Of a DNA stretch of 64,000 nucleotides, positions 59,726 through 64,000 are shown piece by piece. Source of the DNA: Microbispora sp. ZYX-F-249 (GTDB lineage: Bacteria; Actinomycetota; Actinomycetes; Streptosporangiales; Streptosporangiaceae); the NCBI RefSeq assembly GCF_039649665.1, contig NZ_JBDJAW010000023.1, positions 1-64,000 of the forward strand, given 5' to 3'. Numbering within the stretch: the first letter of the stretch is position 1; every line of letters begins with the position of its first letter. The notes under the pieces are model-generated. The model saw only the letters and a program-made list of their open reading frames with translations, was not told the DNA's origin and did no database searches. Both the position numbers and the translations under genes were made by a program.

Positions 59726-60445
59726 GTGGGCGAGACGCGGACCTGGCCTGCCGTGGCCGTGGCCTCCGCGATCACCCTCGTCCTGGCGATCGTCGGCGGG
59801 ATCGCGGCCAGCGCCGCCGTCGCCGAGCTGACCAGAGGCCCGAGCGCCGCCGAGCTGCGCGAGGCACAGGCGGCCGAGACGGCGTTGCGGTGGGAGCGCT
59901 GGCCGGCCGGCCGGATCTTCCCCGCCACGCTGGTCTACACGAGCGAGCAGGGCGGGCGTGAGCTGGCGCGGCGGGTGGGCATCTCCTCGCGCACCGACTG
60001 CCGCGGCGCCGTCGACAGGGCCATCGCCGACCAGATGAAAGCGGCCGGCTGCCGGGCGATCCTGCGGGCCACCTACCTCGACGCCCTGCAGGGCATCGTG
60101 GTGACGATCGGCGTGGCGGCCTTCCCCGACGCGCTCGGGGCGCGCTCGGCCATCCCCGTCTTCCCGAGCGACGGGTCGGCCGCCCCCGGGCTGCGCGCCC
60201 TCGCGTTCCCCGGCACGGTGACCGACCGCTTCACGGCGAGCGGACGCCAGGCGCTGACCCTGCGGACGGCCGGGCCGTACCTCGTGATGGCGACGGCGGG
60301 GCAGGTCGACGGGCGTCCGGCCCGTGCGCTCGGAGAGCAACGGGACACGATGTTCTCGTTCACCGAGGACCTGGCCGAGGAGGTCGGCGACATCCTCACC
60401 GCCCCCGCCTCCCCGGACTGCACCGCCAAGGAGTGGCGGTGCTGA
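59726..60445 (+). CDS. Membrane protein of mycosin module, copy 1
   Basis: A 239-residue protein starting at GTG behind GGAGGCGAA. A signal-anchor helix (VAVASAITLVLAIVGGIAASAAVA) precedes an extracytoplasmic domain with RWERWPAGRIFPATLVYT, ARRVGISSRTDC, GCRAILRATYLD, LAFPGTVTDRF and AGPYLVMATAGQVDGR. It is paralogous to the protein at 61708-62613. Unknown function; two Cys pairs (DC, GC) suggest disulfides. It overlaps the next gene's start by 7 nt, so it is probably coexpressed with the protease. Confidence 0.85.
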   Translation: MGETRTWPAVAVASAITLVLAIVGGIAASAAVAELTRGPSAAELREAQAAETALRWERWPAGRIFPATLVYTSEQGGRELARRVGISSRTDCRGAVDRAIADQMKAAGCRAILRATYLDALQGIVVTIGVAAFPDALGARSAIPVFPSDGSAAPGLRALAFPGTVTDRFTASGRQALTLRTAGPYLVMATAGQVDGRPARALGEQRDTMFSFTEDLAEEVGDILTAPASPDCTAKEWRC

Positions 60446-61698
60446 CCGCGCTGCGGCGGAAGGTCCTCGCCGCGTCGGCCGCGGCGCTGCTCGCCGGCGC
60501 GTTCCTGCCCACCGGCCCGGCCGAGGCCGACGACGTACGGCTCAGTCAGCAGGACGTGCTGCGCACCCTGGACGTCGACGACGCCTGGCGGCTGACCAAG
60601 GGCAGGGGCGTCACCGTCGCGGTCCTGGACTCCGGCGTCGATCCCGATCACCGCGACCTCGCCGGGTCGGTCGTCACCGGGAGGGACTTCACCGTCGGGG
60701 CGAACCCGCGCGGGGTGCAGCCGGTGCGCCTGCACGGCACGTACATGGCCTCGCTCATCGCCGGGCACGGGCACGGCCCGGGCGGCGCCGACGGCATCAT
60801 CGGCATCGCGCCGGAGGCCAAGGTGCTGTCCGTGCGGGTGATCCTGGAGGACGAGGAGCCCGGGTTCCGCACGTTCAACTCGGACACGCGGTACGAGGCC
60901 GTGGTCGCCAAGGGCATCCGGTACGCCGTGGACCACGGCGCGAAGGTCATCAACCTGTCGCTGTCGAAGGACATGCCGACGAAGGACGAGCGCACGGCGA
61001 TCCGCTACGCGATCTCCAAGGGCGTCGTCCTCGTCGCGGCGGCGGGCAACGACGGGGCGGGCAAGCGGACCGCGCCGTACTCCTACCCCGCCTCGATCCC
61101 CGGCGTGATCTCGGTGGCCGCCGTGACGTCCACGCTGCGGCGCGCCTCGTTCTCCAACCGCAACTCCTCGGTCATGGTGGCCGCCCCGGGCGTCGACGTC
61201 CTCGGGGCCGGGCCGGGCGACGAGTACTGGGTCGGCCGGGGGACCTCCCAGGCGACCGCGCTCGTCTCCGGCGTCGCCGCGCTGATCAAGTCGCGCTACC
61301 CCCGCATGTCGCCCGCCCTCGTCGCGCAGGCGCTCACGTCGTCGCCGGCCCGCCGGGGTCCCTACAACACCGGCACCGGTTTCGGAGTGGTCAACGCGCA
61401 CCGGGCGCTGAGCGTCGCGGCCACCCTCGCCCGCCACAGCGCGACGGCGTCGGGGGCCGGCGTGCAGAGCCCCTCGCGTCCCGTCCGCTCGGCCGCCGAC
61501 GGCCACGACCCGATCATGGTCGTCCAGCGCGACACCGGGACGATCCTCCTCTACGGCGGCATCGCGCTCGGCGCCTTCGCCGGCTCCGGCGCGGGTCTGG
61601 CCGTCCTGCTCGTGCTCACGCGGCGGGCGCGCAGACGGCAGCGGGAGGAGGACGACGCGCTGCCGCCGGCTCCTTGGCCGACGGGCCTGCCGACGTAG
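60439..61698 (+). CDS. Mycosin-like S8 serine protease (active-type)
   Basis: 419 residues from GTG 60439, chosen since AAGGAG lies 5 nt upstream and the paralog starts at the equivalent place. A signal peptide is followed by a subtilase domain with catalytic Asp in VAVLDSGVDPDH, His in LHGTYMASLIAGHG, and Ser in GRGTSQATALVSGVAALI, plus the oxyanion Asn in VAAAGND. A single C-terminal helix (LYGGIALGAFAGSGAGLAVLLVL) anchors it. This is the architecture of the mycosins of type VII secretion. No other ESX gene is visible in the window. Confidence 0.9.
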   Translation: MLTALRRKVLAASAAALLAGAFLPTGPAEADDVRLSQQDVLRTLDVDDAWRLTKGRGVTVAVLDSGVDPDHRDLAGSVVTGRDFTVGANPRGVQPVRLHGTYMASLIAGHGHGPGGADGIIGIAPEAKVLSVRVILEDEEPGFRTFNSDTRYEAVVAKGIRYAVDHGAKVINLSLSKDMPTKDERTAIRYAISKGVVLVAAAGNDGAGKRTAPYSYPASIPGVISVAAVTSTLRRASFSNRNSSVMVAAPGVDVLGAGPGDEYWVGRGTSQATALVSGVAALIKSRYPRMSPALVAQALTSSPARRGPYNTGTGFGVVNAHRALSVAATLARHSATASGAGVQSPSRPVRSAADGHDPIMVVQRDTGTILLYGGIALGAFAGSGAGLAVLLVLTRRARRRQREEDDALPPAPWPTGLPT

Positions 61699-61707
61699 CA
61701 TCGAGGT

Positions 61708-62613
61708 ATGCCGCCCGAGCAGTCCCGCACCCCGAAGACGGCACGGACGCCGTCCGGCCTCCGGCGGGCGGGCCCGCGGGCACTGCCGCTCGGCGCGTCC
61801 GCCCGGCGCCCGCGCGCGCGGCCCTGGAGGGCGTCCAGAGGGCGCGCCGCCGCCGCGCAGGCGGCCAGGGAGCGGGCCGAACTCGAGCGGGGCGTCCGGT
61901 TCCGCTCGCTCTACCTCACGATCATGGGTGTCGTCCTCGCCGTCGCGGCGGTGAACGTGCTGCTGGGATCGGTCGGGCTGATCCAGGAGAACAGGTCCCG
62001 GCCGCTCACCGACGCCGAGCGCGCCCGCTACGTGGCCGAGGACGTGGCCAGGCGATGGCGCGCGTGGCCGGCCGGGATGGTCTTCCCCGAGGAGTTGCCC
62101 TACACGGCGCTCGGCCGTGCGCAGCAGTACGCGCATCGGGTCGGCATCGCCCCCGAGGCGGACTGCGCGGCCGCGGCCGACTCGCCGGTGGCGTCGGTGC
62201 TGCGCAAGTACGGCTGCCAGGCCATGCTGCGCGCCACCTACGTCGACCAGACCTCGACGTTCGCCGTCACCGTGGGCGTCGCCGTGCTGCCGAGCGAGCA
62301 GGCCCGCACCGACGCGGCCGGCGAACTGCCCGTGGACGACCGGGTGGGCGTACGGCCGGTGGCCTTCTCCGGCACGGTCACCGACACCTTCGGCGCGGCC
62401 CAGCGCCAGCGCACCGGATGGGTGGGCGCGGGGCCGTACATCGTCTTCTCCACAGCGGGGTACACCGACGGCAGGACTCGTGCCTCCGTCCCCTTGGAGG
62501 AACAGGTGAACAGCGAGATGTGGCCCGTGGCCGAGACCGTGGCCGGGCGCATCGCGCGCGCCCTCGGAGAGCCCCCGGACGTCCCCCGTTGCACGCAGGG
62601 GAACGTGTGCTGA
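61708..62613 (+). CDS. Membrane protein of mycosin module, copy 2
   Basis: 301 residues from ATG 61708, 9 bp after the first protease. A long Arg/Ala/Pro-rich N-terminus leads to a membrane helix (LYLTIMGVVLAVAAVNVLLGSV). The extracytoplasmic part (RAWPAGMVFPEELPYT, HRVGIAPEADC, GCQAMLRATYVD, VAFSGTVTDTF, AGPYIVFSTAGYTDGR) is paralogous to the 59726-60445 protein. It overlaps the next gene by 7 nt, the same overlap as in copy 1, which supports a module duplication. Confidence 0.85.
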   Translation: MPPEQSRTPKTARTPSGLRRAGPRALPLGASARRPRARPWRASRGRAAAAQAARERAELERGVRFRSLYLTIMGVVLAVAAVNVLLGSVGLIQENRSRPLTDAERARYVAEDVARRWRAWPAGMVFPEELPYTALGRAQQYAHRVGIAPEADCAAAADSPVASVLRKYGCQAMLRATYVDQTSTFAVTVGVAVLPSEQARTDAAGELPVDDRVGVRPVAFSGTVTDTFGAAQRQRTGWVGAGPYIVFSTAGYTDGRTRASVPLEEQVNSEMWPVAETVAGRIARALGEPPDVPRCTQGNVC

Positions 62614-63773
62614 GGCCGGCCTCCGTCTGCGCGGCGCTGACCGCCGTCCTGCTGGGGGCCGGGCCGGCGGCCTGGGCGGCGCCGGGCGGCGAGGACGCGA
62701 CGTGGGCGCTCGACGCCGTCGGCGCCGCCGCCGCGTGGAAGGTCAGCAAGGGCGCGGGCGTGACCGTCGCCCTGCTCGGCGCCGGGCAGCCGGACACCGG
62801 CCTGCCCGAGCTCGGCGACCGGGTCGAGCGCGGGCCGGACATGACGGGCACGGCGTTCGGCGACGAGACGGCGAAGTCGGGCGACGACGCGACCGCGATG
62901 GCCTCCGTGATCGCCGGGAGCGGGCGCGGCGGTGGAATCTCCGGGGTCGCGCCGGAGGCGCGCGTGCTGTCCCTGCCCGTGGTGGCCCCGCGGCCGCAGG
63001 GCGGCTCCGTCGATCCCGAAGGCGCGGCGGGGGAGTCGCAGGACAGCCCGATCGCGCGCGGCATCCGCTACGCGATCGGCCGGGGAGCCAAGGTCATCTG
63101 CCTGCCCGTCCCCGTGTACGCCGTGGACCGCGCGGAGCGGGACGCCGTCTCCTTCGCGCTGGCCAGGGGCGTCGTTCTCGTGGCGGCCGCGGGGGACGCG
63201 GGCCGGTCGCCCTACGCCCGGCAGAACGGCACCTCCTACTGGGCCTTTCCCGCGGGCTACCCCGGGGTGGTCGGCGTCGCCGCCGCCGACCGCCGGGGCG
63301 CCAAGACCGCGGGCAGCAGCGACAACCTCTCCGTCCTGGTCGCCGCGCCGGGGGACCGGGTGCCCGCCGCTCTCGCCGGCGGCCGCCACGGGACCGTGTC
63401 GGGGACCGGAGTGGCCAGCGCGATCGTCGCGGGGACTATTGCACTGATAAAGGCCAAATATCCGGATTTGTCGCCGGAATTGGTGTCGCGCGCGCTGACC
63501 TCGACCTCGCGGCCCCACCCCGCCGCGGGTTATGACGACAAAGTCGGATTCGGAGTAGTGGACGCGGCGGCGGCCCTGCGGAAGGCCGGGGAACTCACCG
63601 GGTATGGCCGCGCCTCGGCGGTTCAGGACGACGCGCACTTCGGCAAGGGCCCGGTCTCGCGGGGACCCGCGCGCCCGGGGCCGGATCCGGTTAGGCTCTG
63701 GATCTACGGCATCGCCGTTCTGCTGGGAATAGGCGGTTTCTGCGTCGGTGCCGTCGCGCTGCTCCGCCGATAA
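62607..63773 (+). CDS. Mycosin-like subtilase without catalytic residues (pseudoprotease)
   Basis: 388 residues from GTG 62607. A signal peptide and S8 fold are clear (VTVALLGAGQPDTGLPELG, MASVIAGSGRGGGISGVAPEARVLSLPVV, GTIALIKAKYPDLSPELVSRALT, GFGVVDAAAAL) and a C-terminal helix (LWIYGIAVLLGIGGFCVGAVALL) anchors it. At the positions of the triad I read Gly for Asp (LLGAGQPD against VLDSGVDP), DDATAMAS for the His-Gly motif, and GTGVAS for GTSxA. The oxyanion Asn is AGDAG. All catalytic residues therefore appear lost. A binding or chaperone role, perhaps as a partner of the first protease, is inferred. Confidence 0.87.
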   Translation: MLRPASVCAALTAVLLGAGPAAWAAPGGEDATWALDAVGAAAAWKVSKGAGVTVALLGAGQPDTGLPELGDRVERGPDMTGTAFGDETAKSGDDATAMASVIAGSGRGGGISGVAPEARVLSLPVVAPRPQGGSVDPEGAAGESQDSPIARGIRYAIGRGAKVICLPVPVYAVDRAERDAVSFALARGVVLVAAAGDAGRSPYARQNGTSYWAFPAGYPGVVGVAAADRRGAKTAGSSDNLSVLVAAPGDRVPAALAGGRHGTVSGTGVASAIVAGTIALIKAKYPDLSPELVSRALTSTSRPHPAAGYDDKVGFGVVDAAAALRKAGELTGYGRASAVQDDAHFGKGPVSRGPARPGPDPVRLWIYGIAVLLGIGGFCVGAVALLRR

Positions 63774-63887
63774 CCGATGCCGGTGATCACATGTTGGCAG
63801 CCGTTTCGCAGCATTTCGGACGCGGTACTCCCGATGTTCGTGTTTCCGGTGACACGGCCGGGTCAAGTTTCGCTAAGGTCGCGGCTC

Positions 63888-64000
63888 ATGGGGTACGAGC
63901 TGCGCGTAGAGCGTGATGCACCGCTCGCCTACGCCGAACTCGCGAGCGTCTCGGCGCAGGCCGGATTCGAGCTGCGCGGGTCGCACGAGGCGGGCGAGGT
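63888..64000 (+). CDS. Truncated gene at right edge, unknown
   Basis: An open frame from ATG 63888 (AAGGTCG upstream) continues to the window end without stop: MGYELRVERDAPLAYAEL, then ASVSAQAGFELRGSHEAGEV. Only 37 residues are visible. No family recognised. Confidence 0.5.
   Translation, partial: MGYELRVERDAPLAYAELASVSAQAGFELRGSHEAGE

Noticed and set aside
1-64000. tRNA, rRNA, transposase or integrase genes
   Set aside because: None could be recognised by eye on either strand; no insertion sequence ends or attachment sites were seen.

Overview
The window is high-GC actinobacterial chromosome. Gene content and order point to the Streptosporangiales (a Streptosporangiaceae- or Thermomonosporaceae-like filamentous actinomycete); this is inferred from synteny and codon use, without a database search. 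Two blocks follow gene orders known from Mycobacterium and Streptomyces: fdxA-dapC-dapE-LOG-DivIVA-tag-(O-methyltransferase)-sigE-rseA-htrA-tatB-mrp at about 10-30 kb, and rhlE-ferritin-like-DUF3107-TetR ... moeZ at about 42-59 kb.

Left end (1-9.9 kb): a truncated DUF222/HNH-type gene, then a minus-strand operon that looks accessory. It has two paralogous DNA-binding proteins (one with a sigma-region-4 helix-turn-helix and HARE-HTH-like winged helices, one lacking these) on either side of a UvrD-family helicase with a RelE/ParE-like N-terminus, followed by a cysteinyl-tRNA-synthetase-like protein that has lost its HIGH and KMSKS motifs. A methyltransferase and a lone solute-binding lipoprotein lie upstream.

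Core (10-49.6 kb): 7Fe ferredoxin, lysine/DAP biosynthesis (dapC, dapE), a polysaccharide deacetylase-glycosyltransferase fusion with a small membrane partner, two LOG-family enzymes, DNA repair (tag), a PaaX regulator with an enoyl-CoA hydratase, leucyl aminopeptidase, the SigE envelope-stress module with an ECF-type promoter in front of it, Mrp, CBS/DUF1003 proteins, a DMT permease, a CPBP protease, a 1,061-residue membrane-anchored Asp-box protein, an MBL-fold protein lacking key metal ligands, a RecB-like nuclease, a DEAD-box helicase and a bacterial NHEJ set (Ku plus LigD split into ligase and polymerase genes).

The most unusual region is 49.8-56.1 kb. Six consecutive minus-strand genes encode small secreted proteins with related signal peptides. 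Three are extremely Asn/Trp-rich and share a core; two form a second subfamily with Asn-Lys runs and alternating Asp/Val-Ile strands; one is an outlier. They sit in unusually long spacers (400-750 bp). Five of the six leaders carry a GTTTG[TC]CGG-type element about 120-140 nt upstream of the start and one or two hairpins just upstream of the ribosome binding site; the hairpins keep their shape while their sequence changes. Three of the genes are followed by nearly identical hairpins. I do not recognise this system; a secreted, possibly amyloid-like surface or matrix protein family under shared post-transcriptional control is my inference.

Right end (56.5-64 kb): an alpha/beta hydrolase, moeZ, a small regulator/membrane pair, then a duplicated two-gene module. 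Each copy has a membrane protein and a mycosin-like subtilase. The first subtilase keeps its catalytic triad and the second has lost all three residues. The final gene is cut by the window edge.
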